64,000 bases of DNA from assembly GCF_016587435.1 (NCBI RefSeq), contig NZ_BNJJ01000020.1, forward strand, positions 62,001-126,000. Reading direction: 5' to 3'. A program made the translations under genes and the position numbers. Shown here in pieces: positions 17,780-26,461 of this stretch. This DNA comes from Dictyobacter formicarum (GTDB lineage: Bacteria > Chloroflexota > Ktedonobacteria > Ktedonobacterales > Ktedonobacteraceae). Below the pieces are notes generated by a model, which saw only the letters and a list, made by a program, of their open reading frames with translations, searched no databases and was not told the origin of the DNA. How positions within the stretch are numbered: position 1 is the first letter of the stretch; each line of letters starts with the position of its first letter.

Positions 17780-20371
17780 TTACTGTAACTGGGGCATCTG
17801 TACTGAGTCTGGCTTCGCGATTAATTGGGTACGAGGCATTCCAGTTGTTTCAACTGGCTCAGTGATATGCACAACAATCACACTGACGTTATCTTCTCCG
17901 CCACCTTCAAGAGCAGCTTTGATCAAAGCATCGCTCACCATGGTCGGATCAGGATCGGGATTTTTGACCACCGCTTCGATTTTGGGGTCACGCACCATAT
18001 CCCATAAGCCATCTGAGCAAAGCAATAATTTGTCACCCGGCTGTAAAACTTCTTTAAACGAATCGATCTCGATCACTGGCTTTTCGCCCAGGCTACGATA
18101 GATCTGATTGCGCTTTGGATGGGTGTAGATATCATCTGGCTTAATAATACCAGCATCCACCAGACTGGCTACCACCGAGTGATCGGTCGTCACTTTCCGC
18201 AGTCCAGTAGCTGGACGATACAGATAAGTACGGCTATCGCCGACATTTACAACATACACCGTGCTATCTACTACTAAGGCGGCAGTAATAGTAGTGCCCA
18301 TATCACCATTCTGTTGCATATTATGCTGATGCACTGCCACATTGGCTTCCTGCGCACCTTCAGCCATGAGGCGCGCATAGCTCTCATCCTGGAGCAATCC
18401 CTGCTCCACGATTTTTGGCAACAGATAATTCACAATAGCCTGAATAGCAGTGCGGCTGGCATCCTCACCGTTCGCATGTCCACCCATACCATCGGCAACC
18501 ACAAACAAGCCAAACATGGGCGGCTTCTGAGAGCCATTAATCAGGCCCTGCACGGCAAACAAACTATCTTCATTGGGTTTATATTTGCGCTTAATCCCCG
18601 GATCAGAACGGGCACCAGCCACGATACCCAGCCGTCGACCGCTTAACTGCCGCATAGCATATGGCACCGTCTTATCAGAGTCTAACTTAGCAGTCTTCTC
18701 ACTGCCCGCGGGCATATCGACCGTCGGCTGCTCAGCAATTGAGCGACCAGGCACAATAGTCGGTTGCTCGGCGATGGCCCTGGCAGGTACAACTGTCGGT
18801 TGTTCGGCAGTCGAGCGTGATGGTGATGCCGGTACGGCAGATCCATAAGTGCCACCATTAGGTGAACCAGAACTGGCAGCCTGACTATGTGCCATAGAAC
18901 CAGCATCTGCTGAGATCAGCGGTTGCTGGCAATGAGTACAGAAGTTATCTGCCGCCGTTACTTGATCGCCGCAGCGCGGGCAATGTAGCGTCTGTGATCC
19001 CAATGCTCCAGTCTTACGGACCGCTGGCTGCGCGACTAAAGGACCAGATTGACTTGTAACTCCCTTGCCCTGGGAAGCCTCCATCTCAGCCAGGCGAATA
19101 CGCTGGGCCTCAATGGTTGCTCGTTGCTCGGCATCGGCCAGTTCTGAATCCAGGCGTTTCCGTTGCTGGACACGCCCACGCCAGAACCAAAAGAGAGCCA
19201 GCACCACCAGCACAAACAATATGCCCACCAGTAGCGCAATCTGCCAGTAGGGAACATTCACTCCAAAGAGAGAGAAACCATTGGCTGGCGCTGGCGCAGA
19301 TGCCCCACCGGCTCGACTCTTCTCGACGGCAGGTCCTGTGCCCGCCAGAGCAAATTGTTGTGCAGCCTGAAACTTGCTATTAGCCGCATACGCATTTTTA
19401 AAATTCGTATGCGCTTTATCCAGCATTTGTTGATAATAAGCATCCATGCCTTTTTTCCAATTGTCATATACAGGACTGACAACAGAAGGATTGCTGACCT
19501 TTGGTAGGGTTGCATCCAGGAAAGGTTGCAGCGTATCAAGAGAAAATACGCTGCCGCTATGAGTGCTGCGCAAACCAACCAGCTCTCCCCCTGTATTCAC
19601 AATTGGAGTGCCTACCTCAAGCGTCTTATCATCTTGTGGTTTGGTGATTGGCGTGCGATATTGCACTAACTGATTTACGTAGGTATCCGGTTGGGCAGAA
19701 CCAACGGTAGATGTTTGTAAACCATCCAGCGAAGCATCACTTTTGGCCAATGTCAGCGCATGATTCTGCCCGCTGTTATTGGCGCTATTTCCCTGGTTCG
19801 CCGCCAGATCAACAAATGGCTGTGGTTCCTGAAGGCCACTGGTAAAAGAAAAGAGCGTTGGACCATCAATGCATGATTTCGAACCAGCAGGACAATGAAC
19901 AGAGATATCGCCAGCCTTAACATCAAACTTAATGACCTGTTGTGAATTATAAAGACTGCTGGTATAAATAGAAATCTGAGACAATGTCGCCGCTGGCGCA
20001 GATGATAGGCAGGTAGCCTTCTTCTCATTATTAACTAATGTGCCATCAGTCAACACCCAGTTTTCATACTGATTAGGGTTTCCACTTTTCACCTGACTTC
20101 TGACCAGCACACCCAACCCGGTACACATGATATGTGAATTCGCCGCGGGCCCATTATTATCGGTACCCGTGTACGACATAAGAAGGCGAACAACAGAAAC
20201 GCCAGCACGCGTAACATCTTGTGGAGGATTCGACGCCGAAGCCTGATGAGCCGCAGCCAGGGCAGTGGAGGAGATCCCCACTTGTAGGAAGATCATGAGC
20301 CAAGCGAGTACTGAGAAAACAAGCAGTCGAAAGCTCTTGCATCTCCTAGAGCTGAGACGATGCGTACTCAT
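17780..20371 (-). CDS. Membrane-spanning PP2C protein phosphatase with extracellular protease-like domain
   Basis: About 863 residues with an unusual layout. An N-terminal signal/anchor is followed by an extracytoplasmic domain of ~300 residues with trypsin-like features (VLTDGTLV, GTPIVNTGGELVGLRST), then a membrane helix (IALLVGILFVLVVLALFWFW), a charged coiled coil, a zinc ribbon (CPRCG...CTHC), a linker with three AEQPT repeats, and a C-terminal PP2C domain (about 590-840). PP2C metal motifs are intact: ADGMGGHANGE, NVGDSRTYLY, LLLCSDGLWD and GGEDNVSVIVV. It should dephosphorylate Ser/Thr proteins in the cytoplasm, perhaps gated from outside. The ATG 20371 is chosen over GTG 20377 because of ribosome-site spacing. 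The cognate kinase lies upstream. Confidence 0.88.
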   Translation of the reverse strand: MSTHRLSSRRCKSFRLLVFSVLAWLMIFLQVGISSTALAAAHQASASNPPQDVTRAGVSVVRLLMSYTGTDNNGPAANSHIMCTGLGVLVRSQVKSGNPNQYENWVLTDGTLVNNEKKATCLSSAPAATLSQISIYTSSLYNSQQVIKFDVKAGDISVHCPAGSKSCIDGPTLFSFTSGLQEPQPFVDLAANQGNSANNSGQNHALTLAKSDASLDGLQTSTVGSAQPDTYVNQLVQYRTPITKPQDDKTLEVGTPIVNTGGELVGLRSTHSGSVFSLDTLQPFLDATLPKVSNPSVVSPVYDNWKKGMDAYYQQMLDKAHTNFKNAYAANSKFQAAQQFALAGTGPAVEKSRAGGASAPAPANGFSLFGVNVPYWQIALLVGILFVLVVLALFWFWRGRVQQRKRLDSELADAEQRATIEAQRIRLAEMEASQGKGVTSQSGPLVAQPAVRKTGALGSQTLHCPRCGDQVTAADNFCTHCQQPLISADAGSMAHSQAASSGSPNGGTYGSAVPASPSRSTAEQPTVVPARAIAEQPTIVPGRSIAEQPTVDMPAGSEKTAKLDSDKTVPYAMRQLSGRRLGIVAGARSDPGIKRKYKPNEDSLFAVQGLINGSQKPPMFGLFVVADGMGGHANGEDASRTAIQAIVNYLLPKIVEQGLLQDESYARLMAEGAQEANVAVHQHNMQQNGDMGTTITAALVVDSTVYVVNVGDSRTYLYRPATGLRKVTTDHSVVASLVDAGIIKPDDIYTHPKRNQIYRSLGEKPVIEIDSFKEVLQPGDKLLLCSDGLWDMVRDPKIEAVVKNPDPDPTMVSDALIKAALEGGGEDNVSVIVVHITEPVETTGMPRTQLIAKPDSVQMPQLQ

Positions 20372-20419
20372 TGACACTTCCCCTTCATGCCAGATAGACA
20401 GTGCATAAAAGATTGCCTC

Positions 20420-22261
20420 TTACCGTCCTAAACGATTTTTCAAACTAAAAAATAGTTGTTGAACCGCGGGAGTACTTCCCAATGGTCCATTTATAACATA
20501 ACTACATTCCCGGAAAGCGTCTTCCAGCTTTCCTTCACGCTCATACACCTGACTGAGTAAGAAGCGTGCTCGGGGCTCGGCTGCGTCTAAGATCAACACC
20601 TGTACAAATGCGTTCTCTGCTACAGACCATTGATTACTGCGCATAGCTAATTGGCCCAATGAAAAGTATAACCGTAAACGCAAAAGTTCGGGCTGCGCAG
20701 GGGCCAGGCGTAATGCCTCCTGATATTCACGAATGGCCGGCTCGATTTGATTGGTCTTCTCAAAGCATTGCCCCAGCCGATCGTGAGTCTCAAAATCCTG
20801 AGCATTAATACGGAGAGACTGGGTATAGGCAGAAATGGCCTGGAATGGGTTCTGCCGCAAGAAGTACCAGACATCACCAACCAGTTTATGGGTTTCTGCA
20901 TCGCTGGGATTCAACTGCAGCGAGCGATTATATGCCTGTATCGCCAGGTCTGGTTGTGGCGGTGTACGTCGCGCGAAGACTTGCCCAAAAATTTTATGTA
21001 CCGTCGCGTTTTGGGGCTCTAATGTATGAGCCCATTTGATGGCCTCATGAGCAGCCTCGATACGCGCCCCTGTAAGATGTCCCATTGCGGTCGTAATATG
21101 TTGCGCTGCAGGGCCGGTAGTCGGCGACGACACTGGCCTGACCGGTGTAAGGCTCGGAGAAGAGTTGATGCCCGGTGTCAGTGGCGCACCCTGTTTTTGG
21201 CCGCCGCTTCCAGCTTCATTTCCACGCCCCTGAACTGGATTGGCCAGGGGAGGAACAACCGTAATCGGTGGCAAATTTATCAGGGCACGCTCCAGGTCGG
21301 CTGCGCTAGCCCAGCGAAAATTCAACTGTGGTGCCAGAGACCACATGACAACTTGCTCAAATGCCGGCGAGATATCGGGACGCAACGTGCGCAATGCTGG
21401 AAATGCAAAGGCATTTGGCTTGTTATTGGCGGCGTCATGTCGCGTCAGCAAGCGATGCATGGTCGCGCCCAGAGCGTAAATGTCGCTTCGCGGCTCGGGC
21501 ATCCCATGTAACTGCTCGGGAGGAGCATAGCCCAGGGTCATAATCACCGTTGCCTGGCGCTGTGACTGGAATGTACGAGCGATACCGAAATCGATCAATT
21601 TAACTTCATCACGGCCGGTCACCATAATATTAGAGGGCTTAAGATCCCGGAAGATAATCGGGGGTATCTGAGAGTGGAGATAGCTCAACACGCTACTGAC
21701 CTGACGCATCCAACTGCGGGCCTGCGCCTCCGTCACGCCACGCGCTCCATTGACACCGATGACGTTTCCCTTTAGATCCAGAATTTCTGCCAATGTATGC
21801 CCATCAATAAAATCCATCACCAGGTAGTTCCGACCATTCTCCGCAAAGAAATCGCGCACACGTGGAATACAAGGATGATTCAGATCTAATAGCAAGGTCG
21901 CCTCACGCGAGAACCACTCTACCGCCTGAGCTCGCTCTGTTTCATTATTAAATTCGTCGAGCATTTCTTTGACAGCACATGGGCGATTAAAGCGCGTATC
22001 AATAGCACGATATACTGCACCCATACCACCGGAAGCAATTAACTTTTCAATCTTATAGCGGCCGCCCGAAAGTACTACGCCAGGAGCTAGCCTCCTTGGC
22101 ATAGCCTTGCCCTCTGTTTCGGGCGCCGAAACACTAGAAGATGGCGGTGTGTCTACATGCTGTGCCTTATCTGGCATATTATTCTGCACCCCGGATTGAC
22201 CGGGTTGTGAGCCACTTATTGGTAATACATGCTCGGAATCGGACGAATAATTATTTGACAT
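20420..22261 (-). CDS. Ser/Thr protein kinase with C-terminal TPR repeats
   Basis: The 613-residue protein has a Hanks-type kinase domain (about 65-330): P-loop IASGGMGAVYRA, catalytic lysine K98 in CAVKEM, catalytic loop IIFRDLKPSNIM (D206) and DFG at 224-226. The usual HRD motif reads FRD. A Pro/Gly-rich linker leads to about five TPR units (400-600), which bind protein partners. No membrane helix is evident, so it is cytoplasmic. The PP2C phosphatase gene follows 48 bp downstream on the same strand, making a kinase/phosphatase pair very likely. A -10 element TATAAT (plus 22339-22344) lies upstream. Confidence 0.93.
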   Translation of the reverse strand: MSNNYSSDSEHVLPISGSQPGQSGVQNNMPDKAQHVDTPPSSSVSAPETEGKAMPRRLAPGVVLSGGRYKIEKLIASGGMGAVYRAIDTRFNRPCAVKEMLDEFNNETERAQAVEWFSREATLLLDLNHPCIPRVRDFFAENGRNYLVMDFIDGHTLAEILDLKGNVIGVNGARGVTEAQARSWMRQVSSVLSYLHSQIPPIIFRDLKPSNIMVTGRDEVKLIDFGIARTFQSQRQATVIMTLGYAPPEQLHGMPEPRSDIYALGATMHRLLTRHDAANNKPNAFAFPALRTLRPDISPAFEQVVMWSLAPQLNFRWASAADLERALINLPPITVVPPLANPVQGRGNEAGSGGQKQGAPLTPGINSSPSLTPVRPVSSPTTGPAAQHITTAMGHLTGARIEAAHEAIKWAHTLEPQNATVHKIFGQVFARRTPPQPDLAIQAYNRSLQLNPSDAETHKLVGDVWYFLRQNPFQAISAYTQSLRINAQDFETHDRLGQCFEKTNQIEPAIREYQEALRLAPAQPELLRLRLYFSLGQLAMRSNQWSVAENAFVQVLILDAAEPRARFLLSQVYEREGKLEDAFRECSYVINGPLGSTPAVQQLFFSLKNRLGR

Positions 22262-22338
22262 ACTTTATTTACACCGCGAACGAACTATTTGAACTCCTTT
22301 ATCAATACAGTAAAAGCTGGATTATGTTAGAGTTCAAA

Positions 22339-22344
22339 ATTATA
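22339..22344 (-). promoter_or_regulatory. -10 element upstream of the kinase gene
   Basis: A perfect TATAAT on the minus strand lies 78 bp before the kinase ATG. The -35 region is poor, so this is only a candidate. Confidence 0.4.
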
Positions 22345-22536
22345 TGCGCTCCATATCTCAAATTCAGGCTTTTATAGGGGGCATTATAACACATCTTTCC
22401 TTTAGTGAGCAGGAATTGCATCCAGAGTCCTAGAACGCTGCCACGCTAAATAGCCATTGCAGCATTTCCCAATCAAAAAAGTGCACATAAGGAATTTTAG
22501 TATAGGGTGGTAACTCGTCAGGAAAAGATGTTCCCT

Positions 22537-22570
22537 ACAAAGTAAACGTCTTTACAAAGTAAACGTCTTT
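22537..22570. repeat. Exact 17-bp tandem duplication
   Basis: ACAAAGTAAACGTCTTT occurs twice head to tail (22537-22553 and 22554-22570) in the gap upstream of the kinase gene. The rest of 22345-22659 contains nothing recognisable. Confidence 0.8.
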
Positions 22571-22659
22571 TCTGACTTTTTTTATCTGTCAACTTCATTG
22601 GTTAATGACGCTATGCGTACGGTCACGGATGCAAAAGAGTGTTTGACAACCATGCCTTC

Positions 22660-22761
22660 GTGCCTTCGGCCTCTGAAAGTACGCACCTGTGGCGCTCAAC
22701 AAGATCTAGGGTGAGTTGCACGATATGCGCTTGAACGCATATCGTGCAACTCACCCTAGAT
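22660..22761. repeat. Head-plus-variable-hairpin repeat, copy 3
   Basis: The head (GTGCCTTCGGCCTCTGA... to GTGGCGCTCAACAAG, 22660-22703) matches copy 1 at about four of five positions. It is followed by a perfect 26-bp inverted repeat, arms 22704-22729 and 22736-22761, loop CTTGAA. The arm sequence is unrelated to that of the other copies. It ends 15 bp after the hisD stop, so it may terminate hisD. Confidence 0.85.
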
Positions 22762-22776
22762 GAGAAATTGTAGCAC

Positions 22777-24081
22777 TTAAAAGCGATCGCTGACAGCACG
22801 GGCGTGCGCGGGGAAACCCTCGAACTCGGCCAGGCGGCGCGTAGTTTCGCTCAACCCAGCGTATCCTTCAGGGGTAACGTAACCCAGTCCGGTACGCTTC
22901 AAGAAATCGAACACAGAGGTGCAGGAGAAGGTATGGGCAAAACCACCCGTTGGCAAGATAGCATTGGTACCCAGACTATAGTTGCCTAGCGGAGTTGGCG
23001 TATGCGCCCCCAGCAAGATTTCGCCAGCGTTGTTGAGCTGGGGCAAGATAGCAAAGGGATCACGCGTATGGACCTGCAGGTGTTCAGGAGCATATTCATT
23101 GGTGAAATCGATCGCCTCTTGCAAAGAAGTCGTTAACACCAGGCCTCCGGTACCTTTGTCGCTCTCAAAACCGGTGCGGCAGAAGGTCTGGCGCGGCTCT
23201 GGCAGCGCGGCGATTTTGGCTGGCAATAGTTCCTGTATAGCCTCGATCAAAGCGCGGCTATTGGTAACCAGCAGACTGGAGGAGTCTGGACCATGCTCAG
23301 CTTCAACCAGCAGATCACGCGCCACCAGTTCAGGATCAGCGCTATCGTCCGCGAGCAGGATAGATTCACTGGGGCCGGCAGGCAAGCCAACATCCAGTGT
23401 GCCATACAGCAACCGTTTGGCGGCCGATACATAAGGATTGCCGGGACCAGTTACTTTACGTACCTTTTCGATCGTCTCAGTGCCATAGGCCAGGGCCGCA
23501 ATGGCTTGAGCGCCACCAATACGGTAGATCTCATGCACACCACAAAGATCCGCAGCCACCAGCGAGGCAGGATCAACTTCTCCGGTCGGAGCAGGCGGCG
23601 TACAGACCACAATACGTGGCACCCCTGCGATACTGGCAGGGGTCGCCAGCATATACATCACAGAAGGAAAAGCACCCTTGCCACGCGGCACATACAAACC
23701 TACACTGCTGATAGGCGTAATTTTTTCGCCCGCCATCACGCCCGGAGCCACCTGTGTAAACCACTGCTCATGGGGCATCTGGCACTCATGGAAGGTCCGT
23801 ACATTTTGAATGGCATGCTGAATAGCCTGGTGAATATCTTTATCAAGCAGATCGTGAGCGCGATCAATCTCCGCACGGCTCACGCGCAGGTTATCGGACG
23901 ACAACTGTACATGATCGAAGCGCTCCATAAACTCGAGCAGCGCTTCGTTACCACGCGTGCGCACCGCCTGTACAATGGGACGTACATATTCCAGCAAATC
24001 ATCGATTGCAACTTCCGCACGGCGCAGTAGGCGGGCCCGTTGAGCTGCATCCAGGCTAGCCAATTCATAAAAATGGACCAT
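22777..24081 (-). CDS. hisD: Histidinol dehydrogenase
   Basis: The 434-residue protein matches HisD throughout: YVPRGKGAFPSVMYMLATPA, GAQAIAALAYGTE, VTGPGNPYVSAAKRLLYG, AGPSESILLADD, and the C-terminal NEYAPEHLQVH region with zinc/active-site residues. HisD oxidises L-histidinol to L-histidine in two NAD-dependent steps, the last reactions of histidine biosynthesis. No other his gene is in the window. It is a lone gene flanked on both sides by copies of the same hairpin repeat family. Confidence 0.95.
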   Translation of the reverse strand: MVHFYELASLDAAQRARLLRRAEVAIDDLLEYVRPIVQAVRTRGNEALLEFMERFDHVQLSSDNLRVSRAEIDRAHDLLDKDIHQAIQHAIQNVRTFHECQMPHEQWFTQVAPGVMAGEKITPISSVGLYVPRGKGAFPSVMYMLATPASIAGVPRIVVCTPPAPTGEVDPASLVAADLCGVHEIYRIGGAQAIAALAYGTETIEKVRKVTGPGNPYVSAAKRLLYGTLDVGLPAGPSESILLADDSADPELVARDLLVEAEHGPDSSSLLVTNSRALIEAIQELLPAKIAALPEPRQTFCRTGFESDKGTGGLVLTTSLQEAIDFTNEYAPEHLQVHTRDPFAILPQLNNAGEILLGAHTPTPLGNYSLGTNAILPTGGFAHTFSCTSVFDFLKRTGLGYVTPEGYAGLSETTRRLAEFEGFPAHARAVSDRF

Positions 24082-24283
24082 GATCTATACTACTTCCTTT
24101 CATCCTGATCGCATCGCAGCAGGGTATAGGGCCGCTGGCAGCATATTCATCACCTGACAGGGCAACCCACACACAAACAGGGCAGTCCAGCACACACCTT
24201 ACTGCCTGGTTCATCTTTTCTCATGATACGCGACCGGCAAGAGCATTGTCTATAGCCTCTATTGCAAAGCAAGTAGTGTTCTC

Positions 24284-24382
24284 GCGCCTTGGCCCCTGAT
24301 GGTTCGCGCCGTCGACGCTCAAAAAGATTTCTAGTGAATTGCCCGCAGTGCGCCCGGCGCACTGCGGGCAATTCACTAGAAA
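24284..24382. repeat. Head-plus-variable-hairpin repeat, copy 4
   Basis: The head (GCGCCTTGGCCCCTGATGG... to CGACGCTCAAAAAG, 24284-24327) is followed by a perfect 26-bp inverted repeat, arms 24328-24353 and 24357-24382. The apex is GCGC-CCG-GCGC. It lies upstream of hisD, which has copy 3 on its other side. The frame at 24150-24662 runs through it and is not coding. Confidence 0.85.
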
Positions 24383-24490
24383 GAAAGATACGGCCTACCA
24401 GCGCGCCAGTGAGGCGCTTCCCATGCCTGTGGCCATGAAACGCGTTCTCGGCACATATCTGCACATCACCATAATAAAAGAGGGGGGCGG

Positions 24491-24711
24491 GTCGCGCCCG
24501 CCTTACAGGTATAGGTTTTTTGGATTCACGCCAGGAAAGCGGGGATGCAAGGGGCGGCCAGCCCCTTGACTGGGGGTTTGGCGAGCATGCCGGGGGCATG
24601 ATCAAGCTGTGCCCCCAACTCTTCCCTTCCCCGTGCCGCCCGCAGGGCGGCATCAGGGGCATCAGGGGCGTAGCCCCTGAAAAACCTACACCTGTAAGGT
24701 CGCGCCCGCCC
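24491..24711. mobile_element. MITE-like element with terminal inverted repeats and 12-bp direct flanks
   Basis: Ends CTTACAGGTATAGGTTTTT (24502-24520) and AAAAACCTACACCTGTAAG (24680-24698) are inverted repeats with one mismatch in 19. They are bracketed by a 12-bp direct repeat GTCGCGCCCGCC at 24491-24502 and 24700-24711, which could be a target-site duplication. The interior is G/C-rich with short hairpins and no protein-coding gene. The left ~85 bp is also found at 758-850. No transposase is nearby, so any mobility would depend on one elsewhere. Confidence 0.55.
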
Positions 24712-24789
24712 CCTCGCAGGCTATATTTATATACTAAAACTATGATATGATTGCCAAAACCACAATGCCTAGTAAGGATGAGGTTATTT

Positions 24790-25341
24790 ATGGCACATCA
24801 AGACCCTAAACAGGAAATAGTGAACCGGTTGACACGCTTACTGGTTCCACGCAGTAGCAAAGTTCCAGCCGGCAATCTGCATGAGAGCACGCAAGAATCA
24901 AAAAACAAAACCCTGCAATTTTTGAAAGAACGCTCCCTGCCCGGTCGTCGAGCCTATATCGCCGTTTTCGAGAATGAGCAGGGAAAAGAAGTATATTTCA
25001 CCTGCTACGTTGAAGAGGACGCACATGGAAACTGGCAGTTCCGCGGAGCAGCCGGTGATGGCATCATGGGAACGAATCCAGGACCTATAGTCGAACGCGC
25101 CTGGGCCAATCTGGGCGGCGGCGGCATGCCCGATCATTTTTACGCCGGTGGCCTGGTCGCAGATCATGACCAGAATGTGGCCCGCGTGCGTCTGATCGCT
25201 AAAAACGGCACCGTTATTGAAGATGAAGTTGAGAACGGTATGGTGCTTTTCTTGTCTGGTCAGCGGATCGACCTGCCCATTCAGGCAGAGTTATACGATG
25301 CCGCGGGCAACCTTATTTATAGCCATAAAGTGCTGGGATAA
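24790..25341 (+). CDS. Hypothetical beta-rich soluble protein (183 aa)
   Basis: ATG 24790 with an upstream AGGATGAGG site gives a 183-residue soluble protein. After a polar N-terminal helix it alternates short strands (AYIAVFENEQGKEVYFTCYVEED, GNWQFRGAAGDG, VARVRLIAKNGTVIEDEV, VLFLSGQRIDLPIQAELYDAAGN), consistent with an immunoglobulin- or jelly-roll-like sandwich. There is no signal peptide. I do not recognise the family. It converges with recO, with only 15 bp between stop codons. Confidence 0.7.
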   Translation: MAHQDPKQEIVNRLTRLLVPRSSKVPAGNLHESTQESKNKTLQFLKERSLPGRRAYIAVFENEQGKEVYFTCYVEEDAHGNWQFRGAAGDGIMGTNPGPIVERAWANLGGGGMPDHFYAGGLVADHDQNVARVRLIAKNGTVIEDEVENGMVLFLSGQRIDLPIQAELYDAAGNLIYSHKVLG

Positions 25342-25356
25342 CGCCGCCAGCATCTG

Positions 25357-26169
25357 CTACCGCTGCACGTTCAACATTTCCAGGAAGCTCCAGGATTTCA
25401 AATCACGCTCCAGGTGGAAGCGGATCAAGCCATGCATAGCAGCTTCGATCTCCGCCTGGAGTCGGGCATCCAGGTGTAAGTTCGGCACCTTACTCCATTC
25501 GGTCCTCTGCAGCAGGCGTAAGACCTTCAAAGCATTCATTGAGAGGGATTGAGACCAGAGGTGCGAGCAATTAGGACACAGTGCTCCGCCCAGCGCTGGC
25601 GTAAAACCATTTTGCTCTGGTTTCAGCTCGGCCCGGCAGTGAGCACACTGGCGTAGCACTGGCTCATAACCGATATAGGAAAGAAGATAGATTTCGAAGT
25701 ATCGCAATAGCAGGCGTGAGCGATCCTGATCGTGGGGCGAGGCCGCCTCGCCCTGCGCACGGCGTTGCTGAACCTGCGTCGCATCCGCCTCCAGGATACG
25801 TAAAGCCATCAACAACAGATTATAAACATCCTGCTGCTGAGTGTTATCTTCGACAAAACGATCGACTAACTCGGCCAGATAGAAGCCACAGGTCATATGC
25901 CAGAGCTCATTACGCAAATGGAAGAAGTTTTCTTTAGTCTGGGCCTGGGTAATGATATCGAAATTGCGGCCCATAGCCAGTTGAAGCTGGCTATAACAGA
26001 GCAACTCTAAATGACCAGCTTTCTTGCTGCCTGGGCGGCGTACCCCCTTGGCAAGGGAGCGAATTTTCCCTTTATAGGGGGTGAAAAGCGTCAATACCCG
26101 ATCGGCTTCACCCAGATCGGTACGCTTCAGGATAATAGCTTCGGCGGAATAACTACGTTGCTCACGCAT
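25357..26169 (-). CDS. recO: DNA repair protein RecO
   Basis: The 270-residue protein starts YSAEAIILKRTDLGEADRVLTLFT, the N-terminal OB-fold typical of RecO, and has a Cys4 zinc motif C-x2-C...C-x2-C (CAHC...CPNC) in the C-terminal part. RecO helps RecR load RecA on SSB-covered single-stranded DNA in recombinational repair. It lies just downstream of the tRNA-Cys/Gly operon terminator. Confidence 0.92.
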   Translation of the reverse strand: MREQRSYSAEAIILKRTDLGEADRVLTLFTPYKGKIRSLAKGVRRPGSKKAGHLELLCYSQLQLAMGRNFDIITQAQTKENFFHLRNELWHMTCGFYLAELVDRFVEDNTQQQDVYNLLLMALRILEADATQVQQRRAQGEAASPHDQDRSRLLLRYFEIYLLSYIGYEPVLRQCAHCRAELKPEQNGFTPALGGALCPNCSHLWSQSLSMNALKVLRLLQRTEWSKVPNLHLDARLQAEIEAAMHGLIRFHLERDLKSWSFLEMLNVQR

Positions 26170-26192
26170 AGGTGAAAATCCAGGTAGGTGCT

Positions 26193-26224
26193 AAAAAAAA
26201 GAGACGTGGTAGCTACCACGTCTC
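26193..26224 (-). terminator. Rho-independent terminator of the tRNA operon
   Basis: The 24-bp perfect palindrome GAGACGTGGT/AGCTACCACG plus TCTC (26201-26224) is followed, on the minus strand, by eight T residues (26193-26200). It lies right after the tRNA-Cys gene. Confidence 0.9.
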
Positions 26225-26227
26225 ACT

Positions 26228-26301
26228 TGGAGGCGACGAGCGGATTCGAACCGCTGGTGCAGCTTTTGCAGAGCCGTGCCTTACCACTTGGCGACGTCGC
26301 C
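26228..26301 (-). tRNA. tRNA-Cys (GCA anticodon)
   Basis: The minus strand folds as a cloverleaf: acceptor GGCGACG/CGTCGCC, anticodon loop CTGCAAA giving GCA, T-loop GGTTCGAATCC. The 3' CCA is encoded (26228-26230). It is co-transcribed with tRNA-Gly, 11 bp upstream. Confidence 0.95.
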
Positions 26302-26312
26302 GAAAAAGGGGG

Positions 26313-26384
26313 AGCGGGAGACGGGATTCGAACCCGCGACATCTTCCTTGGCAAGGAAGTGCTCTACCACTGAGCCACTCCCGC
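26313..26384 (-). tRNA. tRNA-Gly (GCC anticodon)
   Basis: The minus strand gives acceptor GCGGGAG/CTCCCGC, D-arm GCTCAGTGGTAGAGC, anticodon loop TTGCCAA giving GCC, and T-loop GGTTCGAATCC. The CCA end is not encoded. It is the first gene of a two-tRNA transcript. Confidence 0.95.
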
Positions 26385-26424
26385 ATCTGCGTTTCGTTAG
26401 GAACTGCAGTACGTTTGTAGGGAT

Positions 26425-26453
26425 AAGATATCATACATGTTCTGGTTTGTCAA
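26425..26453 (-). promoter_or_regulatory. Sigma-A promoter of the tRNA-Gly/tRNA-Cys operon
   Basis: On the minus strand TTGACA (plus 26448-26453), a 17-bp spacer and TATCTT (26425-26430) form a near-consensus promoter. Transcription would start about 35 bp before tRNA-Gly. It lies directly after the end of the frameshifted gene at 26462. Confidence 0.85.
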
Positions 26454-26461
26454 CAGTTTTA

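Noticed and set aside
24150..24662. 170-codon minus-strand frame between hisD and the 24790 gene
   Set aside because: It runs straight through a hairpin repeat and the MITE-like element and has no recognisable protein features.
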